Below, in pieces: positions 24,596 to 35,727 of a stretch of DNA of 64,000 nucleotides (position 1 is its first letter; each line of letters begins with the position of its first letter). The translations under genes and the position numbers were made by a program. Origin of the DNA: Lithospermum erythrorhizon (lineage: Eukaryota; Streptophyta; Magnoliopsida; Boraginales; Boraginaceae). The DNA lies in contig JADFUC010000749.1 in the NCBI GenBank assembly GCA_019722365.1, positions 62,001-126,000 of the forward strand, read 5' to 3'. Below the pieces are notes generated by a model, which was not told the DNA's origin, searched no databases, and saw nothing but the letters and a program-made list of their open reading frames with translations.

Positions 24596-25190
24596 TAGAG
24601 ACCATTCTAAATAAATACTTTAGAATGTTTTTTGTTTGTATTTTGGAAGTGATCATGAAAATCCATGTATTACGACTATAGTCTTCAACAATGGTTAGAA
24701 AAGAACGAGCCTCTACTTTATTAGGCAACTTATAATGTCCCCAAAGATCCAAATGTATAATCGAAAAACCTCAATAGTTTTAGACTGACTAGTATTGAAA
24801 CTATGCCTTTGTTGTTTAGATACCCAGGCGGAAACTAAGCTCCCTTCGCGACCGATCGTAAAACATAAGCTTGTAATATAAATTTACACCTAATTCGAAC
24901 CGGTTGCGTGGCTTGATAGTGAAAGCAAACAACCTTACTAATAAAGTGCTTGTGAAATGCTGTAGCGGCTTCGAGCCCAGAGCCCTTTGTATGGGTTGGT
25001 TGGGTGCTTAATCTAAATCTAGTCTGCATGAAAAGGCTATGATACTAGGCGAAAAGACTTATTACTCAAAACATATAAACCCTCCTTTTATAACTTTCGC
25101 TGCGAGATCTTGGCGTTTCAAGTATCCTGCCAGCCGGACAAAAAATCGGGAAAAGTATAGCATGGAATATTTGCAGTGCCCGATGCTCAG
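24596..25190 (-). pseudogene. Copia integrase first half and GAG-pre-integrase remnant
   Basis: The minus strand at 24752-24605 reads MDLWGHYKLPNKVEARSF, then IVEDYSRNTWIFM and ILKYLFRMVSRQ, the first part of the copia integrase core up to the insertion point. Just upstream (about 24810-24760) is KQQRHSFNTSQSKTIEVF, the end of the HHCC region. The GAG-pre-integrase part between 24830 and 25040 is interrupted by foreign sequence that resembles a SINE. Confidence 0.85.
24840..25030 (+). mobile_element. Possible tRNA-derived SINE inside copia
   Basis: An insertion of about 200 bp breaks the copia coding order between protease and integrase. On the plus strand TGGCTTGATAGTG (about 24910) fits an RNA polymerase III A box, and GGCTTCGAGCCC (about 24966) fits a B box, with about 45-55 bp between them. 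AAAGCAAACAACC after the A box is also seen in plant SINEs. No poly(A)/poly(T) tail or target duplication was confirmed. Confidence 0.45.
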
Positions 25191-26335
25191 AATATGATTA
25201 TAATTGAAGGAAAGCCTCTGAGACAATCTAAAAGGATAATGCCCGTTTTGAGCTCAATAACTCCAATAAAGGTAGCTCTTCTCATAGTATTATCAGGTAG
25301 TTTAACAAAAGTGGCACTCCTTTCATTAGTAATAGAATGAAATAAATTAATATCACCACACACATGCACAGATGCACCACTATCAATGATCCAATAGTCA
25401 AAACTATCACATTCACTAGTAGTACTAAGATTAACAAGATTGTTACTGTGAATCTTCTGCAAAAGTTCACCACACATTTTTCCAACGATCAAAGGGAATA
25501 ATCCATAATTGTCTTCCCCTTGATATTCAAAATAATTAGCGTCAGCCTCTGAAGACTTTGTTCATTTCCTGGTTTCTTAGTATTTTCCCTTGGCTACGGA
25601 TAATAATCTAACACCTTGACAGGCATTTAACTCTTCCCACATGATTCTCACCTTTTGGTTGAGTTATCTTCTCTCAACTTTAAACACCTACTTACGGAAC
25701 TATTTATTGCTATTTTCGGTACTCAATTCATTGTCTTGCGCAATTGTGGTATCAATGTCTTTGTAACACTCTTCTTTTCTCCACTTCAGAAATCATAGAA
25801 TATGTTTTAGCCACAGTAGGTAATGGATCCATTAAAAGTATTTGATTCCTTGAGAATCGCCAGTACTAACCGCATTCCAGCGTAGATCTTGGAGTTCAGG
25901 TTTCGTATTGCTAACTCTTCCCATGACACTTTTGGTTTTGCGAAGAAACAATGCTGCTGGATAACTTCCTTGTTTTCTTTATTATACTTCTTTCTCAATT
26001 CAAACACCACTTTCAGTCATTACTTTTTAAATGTTCCTTGATCTCTAAGACACGGGTCTTTTGCATTATCATTAAACATGAATCATCTGCTCAGTTCTCG
26101 AGACATAACATTAAAAGCTGATCCGTGAAATGAGGTGAATAAAATCCTCCATTGTACACTATCAACATCCGGAACCTCAATTTCTCCATTAACAAATCCA
26201 TTTTATCAAACTTTAAAGCAACTTTCATTTGGTTTACTCCATGACATAATTGATTCGATCAAACGCATCGATTATTTCTAGAATTTAATGTAGCCATTTT
26301 ATTGAAGATTGAGCTTCAATAGCTCAAAACCTTTT
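25191..26335 (-). pseudogene. Copia gag and protease, broken
   Basis: The protease is visible on the minus strand near 25340-25400 as YWIIDSGASVHVCGD, with the catalytic DSG intact. Gag is recognised from DPLPTVAKTYSMISEVEKRR (about 25765-25835), a landmark of plant copia gag. The primer-binding site lies just upstream at 26336. Frameshifts separate gag from protease and protease from the next domain. The gag product would package element RNA, and the protease would cut the polyprotein. Confidence 0.85.
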
Positions 26336-26346
26336 CTCTGATACCA
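26336..26346 (-). other. Copia primer-binding site (initiator Met tRNA)
   Basis: On the minus strand TGGTATCAGAG follows the CA end of the 5' LTR directly. This is the standard plant methionine-tRNA primer-binding site and fixes the LTR edge at 26347. Confidence 0.93.
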
Positions 26347-26700
26347 TGAAAAATAGATTGAATCAATCAATTATTAATTGATTGTTGGAACGATCGAATG
26401 ATCGATTAGGTTCTAAGAAAATTTGGGAAAATTCTGAGAGAGAAAGAGGAAAACTATTTTCATTCACATTCATGACTCACTAATCTCAATATTACATTTC
26501 AGCCCTTTAGTCATGCTCAACTAACACAATGAAATTCCCTTAGAACGCAATCTCATCCATTCATCAAGGCTTTTAAATCTCGAATTAATGGACTTTGATC
26601 CCGATCACATCTGACTCCGAACAAACACAAAATGTGTTTCTTCCATCATCCAAACACATTTTGTGTTTCTTTACTCACTCTCAATCACCTCGATCTATCA
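26347..26700 (-). repeat. Copia 5' LTR (354 bp)
   Basis: Bounded by TG at 26347 and CA at 26699-26700. It is collinear with 5589-5976 but 34 bp shorter because of several small deletions. It retains the 17-bp inverted repeat (26623-26639 and 26652-26668). Confidence 0.92.
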
Positions 26701-28562
26701 CAAATAAGATACTAATTTTGTCAGATTAATCGAGGAACGATACCACGATACGAGAAACATGCGTGACATGTAATCTACTGGCAATATATGGCCACGCAAC
26801 ATAACAATTACTTAAGAATTACTTTTTAAATGAAATACTAAAACCAATATATATGATTCAATTTCGTGATCTCTTTTATTAATAGCATAAATAAACGGGA
26901 AACAAGACGCTATAAGATAAAAAGACTAAGAGATATTGTGTAAAAAAGAACAAATCACAAGCTGTAAGTACATAACTAATGTAAACATATATATACCTCA
27001 AGACATACTAGTATGCTTATTTCATATAATAGAACTGGAGTACTACTCTATTAAGACATGTGTATTACAGACTCCAAGTCATTAATCCTAGACTAAACGA
27101 CGGGGTCCAGTGGATGCTCTTCTATCACCACCTCCTTATTTTATGGTATTCGTGCTTCAACGTCTTCATTCACCTCCTCTTGTATCAATCCTAGACTAAA
27201 CGATGGTTCCAGATGTCAGCCTATCCTTGTCCGAACTCATATACGTAGTAACATGTACAAAAATGTTAGTGTATTAACTGAAATCCAAGCAAGCCATGTC
27301 ATGAATCCTAAACCTTCTATGAATAATTACACTTGGGCTATTTCAAATGAACATCAATTTGAATATTGGTACTCTTCCTAATATTCAACCATCTACTCAT
27401 TTACACATTGACACATGCTTTGCTTCAATTGTTGGACTGAAAAAATGAATGGATTTGCTTAACTAAACATAAGCTTAGTCATAGATTTAATTTTCCTATT
27501 ATGGATTAGCGATGATTGTATCAAATATGAAGTGGTGGCTCTTTAGTTCTTGAATCATTTTGGATGCAAAATGCAGAGCTAGCATAAGATGAGCTACATA
27601 TATTATATTGGAATCCTACGATTGGTTCTTTGCGTGTATCCTGATCCTATACTAAAATCCCACCATCATATATTTCATTGTATCCCTTTTTCTATCAAAA
27701 CTATAACATAATATCGGGTCGACAATAATACAAAGACAACCAACAATATACCCAATACATAATAATCGAAAACGACATAGTTTAAACAACAATATTCCAT
27801 ATTCCAAAAAAAATGAATCTTTTCAATGTTTATCAAACAAATTGGGTTCAAAACTAAATTATTATTAAATCTATGAATTGGCTTAAAAAAAACCATTCAA
27901 CGTAGTATTATGAAACCAATTCAACATAGTATTATAAAACTCATTCAACACAATAAATACGAAAACAGTGTAATTTTATTAGGTCGCAAAAAATGAAATT
28001 AATTATAATGTCAAAAAAAACATATGGGTTTGGTTGTCTTCTCTATTTTTCTTCAATATTTTTCAACTTCTTTGTTTGCAAATTACTTTAATGGTGATTT
28101 TTCCTCAATGTCTCCTTTAATTCTCCTTAATTTCGCTGCTCCCATTTCTACAAATTTCAAGCGTTTTTGCCTTGCTTTTCGCTGGGTTTTATGAATAACG
28201 ATTAAATCATTCAATTCAGCCGATATTTATCCCAAAAAGATACTAATTAATTATTTGTGGACGTGAGGCAAAATTGCGGGAAATGTATTTTTTGAAATGG
28301 ATTGATTTTAAAGGCTTAAATTGTGAACCATTTTAGGAAGGAAGGATTTTAGTTTTTATTTATTTAATTAAAATATGCATTAGCAATTCTACTTATAAAC
28401 ATGGTGCTTACTCCTTGTAAGCCTCTAAGTATTACTCAGGCTTTGACTATATTGAGAAGAACTCATATTCTAATTATAGAATAAGATCTTTAATTCAGTT
28501 TATAAAATCATGAGTTATTCTCATATTATCAAATAGTTTTATAATTAAACCCTATAAGTTCT
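26701..28562. other. Intergenic DNA, no recognised gene
   Basis: AT-rich. The only structure noticed is a pair of near-identical segments, CCTAGACTAAACGACGG (about 27089) and CCTAGACTAAACGATGG (about 27189), about 100 bp apart. The small frame at 27675-27896 is poly(A)-driven and unconvincing. Confidence 0.5.
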
Positions 28563-30845
28563 TGTAACGACCCACCCCAAAGCTCTACTACTTAAGATCA
28601 TTAACAACCAGACACCGTAGCTCAACGCACCGACGGATAACAATAACAAATACGACTGGGCCGACATTAACAAAGACAAAAACTCTCTAGCCCATCCTTG
28701 CCCAACAACACATCCAACAATATAAATCACAAACCGAACACAAATCCACCAATAATAACCCAAGCGATACAATTTAAATCCAAAATACAACATGCGAAAG
28801 TGATGATAACCATCTCTTCATTAAAATACAACACACAAAGTCTAGAAATATAACGTCGACAACAAAAAGTGAACGACGACAGGACTCCCCTATGCCACCA
28901 CCGCCTCACCTACGCATTCACGTGCTACCAAAGAACGCAGTATAACATTTGCTATAAGCCGAGTGAATACAAATACCACTGTATTTTACTCAATCACATA
29001 TAATCATACTTATATATAACATTTGCATATACATTAACCAAAGCACAATGAATAATTGGCCCACAAATCACATAATCCTCTTATATGATATCACATAATA
29101 CTATACACAAGAGCTTATAATCATCAATATCGCATATTCATTTAAGGGAAATCCATTCCGTGACGTTAAAATAATCAAACGAAATCAATTCCACAAATAA
29201 GAAACAAAATTGTTAATCCACCTCCACAAATAATCGATTTAGGAATCCACCTCCACAAACAATAACAAATTAGAATCTACCCACAAATAACAAAACAAAC
29301 GGCGAATCCACCTCATTAAATAATTAGACGAGACTCCACCTCCATCCTCCCCGACCTAGGCTACCCCCTCAATACGCATATCACACCAAACCTCCCAAAT
29401 CCACGGGCTACCCACTCAATACGCATACCACACCAACGTCTCCCGGCCTGGGTCACCACGTCTCCAATATATATACCAAAGAGATCAAAATAAATTAAGA
29501 CACAGATTACACACACACAAAGACACAAAATTCACACGCAACACACAAAGCATTATCATTTAAAGACACGCGTATAACCAATAATAACCACCACAATTTC
29601 ATAATACTTAATCATAATCACAACTATCTCATAACATTAATCTCAATAACTCAATACACATGTCAAAATAGTCCCATGACAAAAAAACATGCAAAATATA
29701 TAAACATAATATATACGGCGCTCCCATCGCGAGATTTCAGATCACCTCTTTGAGCCAAAAGAATAACGATAACTCTAGTAGTCCACGTATAGTCCCAAGT
29801 TCAACCTCTATTCAAAGAAATTACACATTATAACACATTCAGTGATAACATCTCTTAACATCTACTAAAACCCTAGTATTATACCACATTCTTGGCCAAT
29901 TCAAATTAAATTTTGGGTGAATCATCCTATCCCCAACTTTAAGATATTAATTTCTAAAATTCCAACGTAACTACATTCTAATTACCAACTTCATAAATCC
30001 TGATATTCGGTCAACACTTTATTACCCCAACAATAATACTTTAATTACATGCTAATCAATCCAACAATCAATCGCCAACTAATTAAAACCATTAAGTCAC
30101 AATCTCCAATTCAAATATTCAACTACTATACCAACTTTTCCCAAACTTTCTCAACCTAATCTCTACCAATCCATATCCAAACCAATACTTCTATTCCCAA
30201 AATAACTATATTAAAGTCCTCTAACCTCATATTACAATTTAAAGTTAATTTAAGAAAAAGTCAACCCTCAACATACACCACTTTCTAACCTCAATAATCA
30301 CTCAAAGTCACCTCTAAACCCCTAAACTAAACTTAGATAACATTTCTATACCATAATAAAGTCAAGATCTAAAAGTCAACACAAAACTCAAATATATAAA
30401 AAGTCAACTCAAGCCTTAAATGACGAGATTTGAAGATTAGAAAGCTTACCTATGATAATCCTTCAAGACGTAACAAGATTCATAATGATTCCAACAAGCT
30501 TCACCAAGAAACGAAGAAAAACCAAATGTGAAAGACTATGTTCAAATTCCCATGTGGAGTTAAGAAGATGATTTTACTCTTTTTTTTATTTGGAAGATGA
30601 AATGAAATAATGCTGCAGTGAAAATATTTAAGTTTTTGTTTTGCGCCTCGCTCGGCTCACACTCTCGCTCTCTTCTGCTTAACAACATAACACCGAACAC
30701 GTGTCAAATTAAATTTCTATTCTCAAAATATATTATCGTCCAACCCATATTATCATTATTCGGATTCAAATTTTAACTTTAACCTCCAAACACTCAACCG
30801 TACAACTAAAAATAATATTAAAATCAAGTATACCTTAAATGCGTT
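28563..30845 (-). mobile_element. Gypsy-type solo LTR
   Basis: Opens on the plus strand with TGTAACGACCCACCCC at 28563, the reverse complement of the GGGTCGTTACA end of a minus-strand gypsy LTR. It contains GAATCCACCTCCACAAATAA repeats (29150-29345), GGTCACCACG and the CCCATATTATCATTATTCGG block near the other end. It is most similar to the solo LTR at 9802-12093 (opposite strand). No gag-pol domain or second LTR adjoins it. The right boundary is uncertain and no target duplication was found. Confidence 0.7.
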
Positions 30846-31058
30846 ATTTCAGCTTTCCTTAAATGTAATATATACTTCATATTACAATTGTAGAAGAATA
30901 AGACATTTGAAGGTCAAAATTTTATCAACAAAATGAAGGAATAAAAAATAGTGGGATGAAACCTTTTGGGTTGGTAGTATGTAGACAAATTAAATTTCAA
31001 GAGCTCGATTGAGATATTGACTAGTGATAAATTTCTATATCATCAAACATAATTATAG

Positions 31059-31114
31059 AGCCATCAATCTGCTTAACAACCTACAGAGCCATAAATCTGC
31101 TTAACAACCTATCT
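31059..31114. repeat. ~27-bp tandem duplication
   Basis: AGAGCCATCAATCTGCTTAA and then AGAGCCATAAATCTGCTTAA, each followed by CAACCTA, lie head to tail just left of the MITE at 31130. Confidence 0.85.
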
Positions 31115-31129
31115 ACGGTTCATTAATGA

Positions 31130-31361
31130 TACTCTCTCCAATTCAAAATATAAATTTTTTTCGTTTTTTCGTGTCCAACTTTGATCATCAATAATTAAGC
31201 ACTATACGACGGTAAAATTTGTAAAATTTACTTTTACGAAATATATTTTACACAAATTTATCAATGCCAATTTTATATTTTTCAATTAAAGCACAAGCAC
31301 TAATCAATGACAAAGAGATACGAAAAACAAAACGACTTATAATTTGAATTGGAAGTAGTAT
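31130..31361. mobile_element. Stowaway-like MITE
   Basis: About 230 bp with inverted ends of about 35-40 bp: left TACTCTCTCCAATTCAAAAT, right (reverse complement) TACTACTTCCAATTCAAATT, flanked by TA. The size, TA target and CTCTCTCC-type ends fit Tc1/mariner-derived Stowaway MITEs. It is noncoding. GGTTCATTAAT occurs on both sides of the element. Confidence 0.75.
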
Positions 31362-32037
31362 GGTTCATTAATATTCATTAATATCATAATATCATATGTT
31401 CTCAATTTCAACATAAAAATAGAACACATTACTAAAATGTACCATTTTAAGACGATACAATTGAAAAAAAATATAAAAACAATTATCAAAAATTATTATA
31501 TACACGCATTACTTAAAAGTTAAAAATAAACTTGTATAATTAACATTAATAATTTTTTTAATGAAATACGATTACCTAAAACGAACCAAAGTTAATAATA
31601 AAATATATTATAAAATAATACTCCATACTAGTATTATTTGTATTTTTAATCATTAATATATAAAAAAATTAATGAACCGTAACTTTCCACGATCAAAATA
31701 CCTACAGTAATGCAACACAAAATTGACAAAAAAAACATCTCATATGATAGGAAGCAGAAGGTTTACTCAAAGTTATCGTTACCAACAGACTACAAGAAAC
31801 AAATGGGATCGATACATAAGGCTCTTGCATACACATTGGTTATTGTTTTTCATGAAACTATGTGTTTCCTCTTGTTGCTACAAGTTAAAAAAAACACTTA
31901 TGGGTAAAAAACGAAAGAAAGAAAACAACAAAATTATTAAACAGCATATAAAATCAATGATACATTACATATGTTTCTTTTTCCATCAAGTCCTCGAGTA
32001 GAACTGGAGTGGCATTTCAGTTCCAAGAATTGGAAGC

Positions 32038-35000
32038 CTAACCAGCTATCTTGTAGCTTGGATTTGCAAGGTTTTCCAGGCCAGATACTACTTTCACCGA
32101 CTCAATAACGTCTCCGACTTTGAGATCTGCCAAAAAGTCCTCATTTTCTGTTACATAACCAAACACCGCATAGCGACCATCCAAGATGTTGGCATTGCTA
32201 GGAGTAAGTTCACTTTCTTTCAACAACCAAAATATTTGACTTGAAGCAGAGTTGTCCTCAAATTCCTGTCATTGCACATAATAGTAGTTTAACCATCAAA
32301 TGGACAAAAGTCCGATGAAATAGACACGCAATAACAATATGATACTCACTTCTCTTGCCATCGCCATTGTGCCAAAGGCATTGAATGGGAGCCTTGTTTG
32401 AGCTTTGTAAAGACCAAGCTCCTGTGAAAGAACAAAACAGAAGTTATTTTGTTGCACAAACATATAGGAAAAGAGTGAATGGTAATGTAAAAATACATCA
32501 CCAAAAATTACAGAAAAATAAATTTGAAGAGCGCTAGTATGGACAAGTACAGTAGTGGTCACCAACATTATTGGTAACTTTAAGCCTCTAGCCCTCTACA
32601 GACTATGCTTCTTTTCCACCAGAAAAAGAATAAAAGAAAGAGTTATTTCCTAACAATAGTTTAGTTCAGCTTACTTCAAGAGTTTGACCATAAAAAGGTG
32701 CTTTTTCACCATCGACCATAATTTCCAGAGGTATAGTCCGTGTCTTCTCAGTGCTAGGATCAATAAAGCCTTCTGCAGGGCCCTCAGGATCTCCTGTCTG
32801 GACAACAAAACCGTCCGCTGCAGAATATTGAAGAAAGTAATTTCAGGCCTTAGAAGTTGTACCCGCATTATTGACAGAATAGCAGTGAAGTTTCTTGATT
32901 CTACCTCTTTGAATCTCCATGCCATCATAAAAATGCCGTTCAACGAGATCCACAAAGTTTCCAGCAGTTACCGGTGCATTATAACCGTCAAGAACGATGT
33001 GGAATACACATTCTTCCAGATTGGGATTGTCCTTAACCTTGACCTTCATATCTACTGCTGCTCTCCCCTTCAGCAAAGGCATATTGCTATATTCTTCCGG
33101 AACTTCATAAGGGAAGCCATCTACCATGTCCTCTTCAACACTGCAGAAACCGATATCCCCAGGAAGATCTCAGCTGCAGTGAATGACAAGGGTCTAAATG
33201 AGAATAGCTGACTTTAGGGAGATTAACTTTTGAAGCCCCTTCCCTTTTATCCTACGAGGCATTGGTCTGAACAATGAAATTAGTTTTGCAAAATAGATGG
33301 TTTGTTTACACCTTCAGGCCTAGGAAAAAGAAAATAAGTGCCATCACGATCGTCAGCTCTTCTCAAAATCCTCTCATGTCGTATTTAAATAGGATTCTCA
33401 ACTTCATCGGATTTCTAGCCTTTTCCAAGAAGTGATGAACTTTTATAGAAAGATGGATTAATTGGTTATTCCAGAAATGCAACATGACTTCCTTTGCTGC
33501 CTCTTTGTACTGAAATACTCATATCTTCGAATTATGAGGTGATTATCCTTTCCTAGATTTTTATTGTAATGGTGCATTTGAGATGCCATTTAGATTTATA
33601 TAAGATTCCATATATCACTAATTTCCAAAAGCAGAGACCAAGTTATAACAGATTCAAGCAGCTTTACTAACTTAGGTTGTTACAGAAGAATGTTGCATAC
33701 AGTAGATAAACCATATGAGATGTGTACCTACCCTCCAACATAATTCAATAGTTCCTTCTGTTTCGGAGCAACTTTATCCCGACTCTTATCTTCCAAGATC
33801 TTAATAAGATCATCCATCCCATTTTCAAGCTTGTTCAGCAAGTCAATGCCGTCATCGACCTTTGACTTTGCCAACCCCGCTACAATCGTAGTCCTTCCCT
33901 GCTTCAGCGCTCGAGATGCCTGCCTCACATTCTACAAAACATAAAAATAAAACGAATACCTAATCAACATTAGTTCAGCTCATCTGAAATTTCAAATCAA
34001 CATATCAACACAACAGACGTATTATCTTACTCGTTCAGCAGACTCCAGAGCCTTATTACCAGCAATCTTGAGACTATCAGTGATATCTTCCAGAGGCTTC
34101 TGAACATCCCTAATAGCCTTATTATCAATGGGCAACGCATATCTCAATAATGCACCAGGATCCTTAATGGGCGGCCCCGAAATCAACACTGCAACATCTG
34201 GCAATGCTGGAGTGCTAGCAATAGCCTGGCATGGCCATCCCAATACAGGCACACCAGTTAAGAGCCCAACCGCTAGAGCTACCGAAACTGCACATTCTTG
34301 TAACTTAATCAACACATCTCTCTGCAAAATGTGAACTTAATCAGACCCCATACATGAAATTACAACAAGTACTCAGCTTAACCAGTTCTCTAAATTTACA
34401 TAAAATTAAATTTACATCGTCCAAGAGCAAGAGCTACCGAAATTGTGCATTCCTTTAACTTAATGAACACATTTCTATGAGCAAAATGTGAACTTTATCA
34501 GACCCTATACATGTAATTATACAAACTACTTAGCTCAGCCAGTTCCTCAAAATTTTCACATACTCAAACATAAAACATAACAATTTGCATATAATTCAAT
34601 AAAAAATGAATCTTTATCAAACCATATACATAGAATTACTCCAACTAATTAGTTCACCCAGTTCCTCAAAATTTGCATATAATCAAACATAAAACATAAC
34701 CATGGGTGTCTAATAAATTTAATAAAAATGAAACTTTACTAAACCACATTCATGAAACTACACCAACTACTTAGCTCAACAAGTTCCTCAAAATTTACAT
34801 ACAATCAAACATAAAACATAACAATGGATGTGTAACAAATCCAATAAAAAATGAAACTTTACCAAACCATAAACATAAAACTACACCTGTTGAGATTAAC
34901 TCCTAATAAGCCCAAGAAGTCACATGTGAGTGTCCACATTGAAAAATTAGGAGAGATTTCATTACTATATAAGGCTAGGAGGTACTCAACTTAATACCAA

Positions 35001-35727
35001 TTGGTTTTAGATGGATACTCTTTGGGCTGATGAAGTGGGCTCAAACATAATGAAGTGGGCTCAAACATAAAACAATGGTGTGGGATAAATTACACCAACT
35101 ACTTAGCTCAACCAGTTTCTTAAAACTTGCATAAACATAAAACATAACAATGGGTGTCTAATAAACTCAATAAAACATGAATCTTTATCAAAGTAATCAA
35201 ATCACATTCATAAAACCACACCAACTACTTAGCTCAACCAGTTTCTTAACATTAATCAGTATTACTCAATACACTGGTGACATCTCATCCAAGCTTTCAC
35301 AAGGACAAGGAGCTCTTGTATTATACTCTTGTTGGAGACATATTACTTTTTTTATAGCAATTACTCAAATTGTCTTTAGTTATGAATGTGGATATTCGTT
35401 ATTTGTTATTTGTAATACTGTATTCGTAAATATAATCCTATTCTTCATCACTAATTTATAAAATTAAAAAAAAAATACTATTACATAAATCCAATCCAAA
35501 CTGAAAATCCCAAAAGGTTAAAATGAGCTTGCCTGCTTATTTAAATGCTCAAATGGAGGTAATTTCTGAGATGCACAAATGGGTCTCAAACATTTCACTG
35601 AACCAATAGTATTTCTACCAAAAGAATTACCAATAAAAATGTGCTTAGACTGCAATTTTTGGTTAATGGGTTTGTGGGCAATTGCTGAAATGGAAGAAAA
35701 ATGGTGACAACTCAATAATTCCGCCAT
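32038..35727 (-). CDS. CYP38: Thylakoid-lumen cyclophilin CYP38 (TLP40 type), seven exons
   Basis: Exons (minus strand): 35533-35727, 34031-34321, 33732-33931, 32905-33140, 32675-32817, 32350-32421 and 32038-32265. They total 1365 bases, or 454 codons plus stop, with all phases consistent; the ATG gives [10 protein letters not shown]. Residues 1-65 form a Ser/Lys-rich chloroplast transit peptide. A hydrophobic lumen-targeting segment (about 75-95) ends near the likely cleavage site AIA (98-100). The mature part begins with the helical region containing [10 protein letters not shown] and [20 protein letters not shown]. The cyclophilin-like domain occupies about 250-454 ([42 protein letters not shown], ending [15 protein letters not shown]). 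Family knowledge: CYP38 acts in photosystem II assembly and maintenance and is a poor prolyl isomerase. Introns 2-6 are GT-AG; intron 1 is GC-AG. Its length fits known homologues. It is the only intact gene seen. Confidence 0.96.
34420..34490 (-). pseudogene. Duplicated 5' end of CYP38 exon 2
   Basis: On the minus strand an AG (34476-34475) is followed by about 55 bases that translate as [18 protein letters not shown], clearly a copy of exon 2's [18 protein letters not shown]. The intronic sequence upstream (CAAAATGTGAACTTTATCAG on plus) is duplicated too. The copy stops after this point and has no in-frame donor, so inclusion would shift the frame. It is a pseudo-exon produced by the tandem duplication that built the array. 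Confidence 0.8.
34887..35090. mobile_element. Short TRIM/LTR-like insert in the intron array
   Basis: Begins TGTTGAGATTAACTCC and interrupts the repeat unit between CTACACC and a second TTACACC. It contains GTCCACATTGAAAAATTAGG, ACTATATAAGGCTAGGAGG and CCAATTGGTTTTAGATGG, wording seen in many plant noncoding LTR/TRIM-like repeats (recognition from memory, not verified). GAAGTGGGCTCAAACATAA is itself duplicated in tandem (about 35033-35069). Confidence 0.5.

Larger units (their letters stand above)
5589..26700 (-). mobile_element. Full-length Ty1/copia element split by a 16-kb nested insertion
   Basis: The element runs on the minus strand: 5' LTR 26347-26700, primer-binding site 26336-26346, gag about 26330-25500, protease about 25400, GAG-pre-integrase about 25190-24815, integrase first part about 24790-24600, then the insert. 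It resumes with integrase second part 8360-7890, reverse transcriptase 7440-6640, RNase H 6553-6128, polypurine tract just above 5976 and 3' LTR 5589-5976. Integrase reads into FRMVSRQ at 24605 and resumes with KVKSIRTDNGGEF at about 8330, so the two halves are one gene. All domains carry frameshifts or stops. The 5-bp flanks (CGACA left, CAAAT right) do not match, so no clear target-site duplication survives. Confidence 0.9.
34340..35255. repeat. ~120-bp tandem array (about six units) in CYP38 intron 1
   Basis: Units begin near 34340, 34499, 34617, 34739, 34861 and 35188. Each carries versions of CAACTACTTAGCTCAACCAG, TTCCTCAAAATTTACATA, AATCAAACATAAAACATAAC and AATAAAAAATGAATCTTTA. The fifth unit is split by a short insert (34887-35090). 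The first unit includes a copy of the start of exon 2. Confidence 0.85.
34322..35532 (-). other. CYP38 intron 1: GC-AG intron filled with tandem repeats
   Basis: The 1211-bp intron has donor CAG/GCAAGC (GC at 35532-35531) and acceptor TTTTGCAG/AGAG (AG at 34323-34322). It joins codons AAG CAG to AGA GAT in phase 0, and the protein stays aligned with CYP38 across the join. No GT donor in the vicinity keeps the frame. Most of the intron is a tandem array (34340-35255), described separately. Confidence 0.88.

Noticed and set aside
5584..26705. Target-site duplication for the copia element
   Set aside because: The flanks CGACA and CAAAT do not match, so no duplication was claimed.
32684..33211. 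175-codon plus-strand open frame
   Set aside because: It lies antisense to CYP38 exons 4 and 5. The minus-strand exons have clear family similarity and consistent splice sites, so the plus frame is a shadow.
34887..35090. Cassandra-type TRIM with embedded 5S rRNA sequence
   Set aside because: The insert lacks the 5S internal promoter motifs expected in Cassandra LTRs, so only a generic TRIM/LTR-like label was used.
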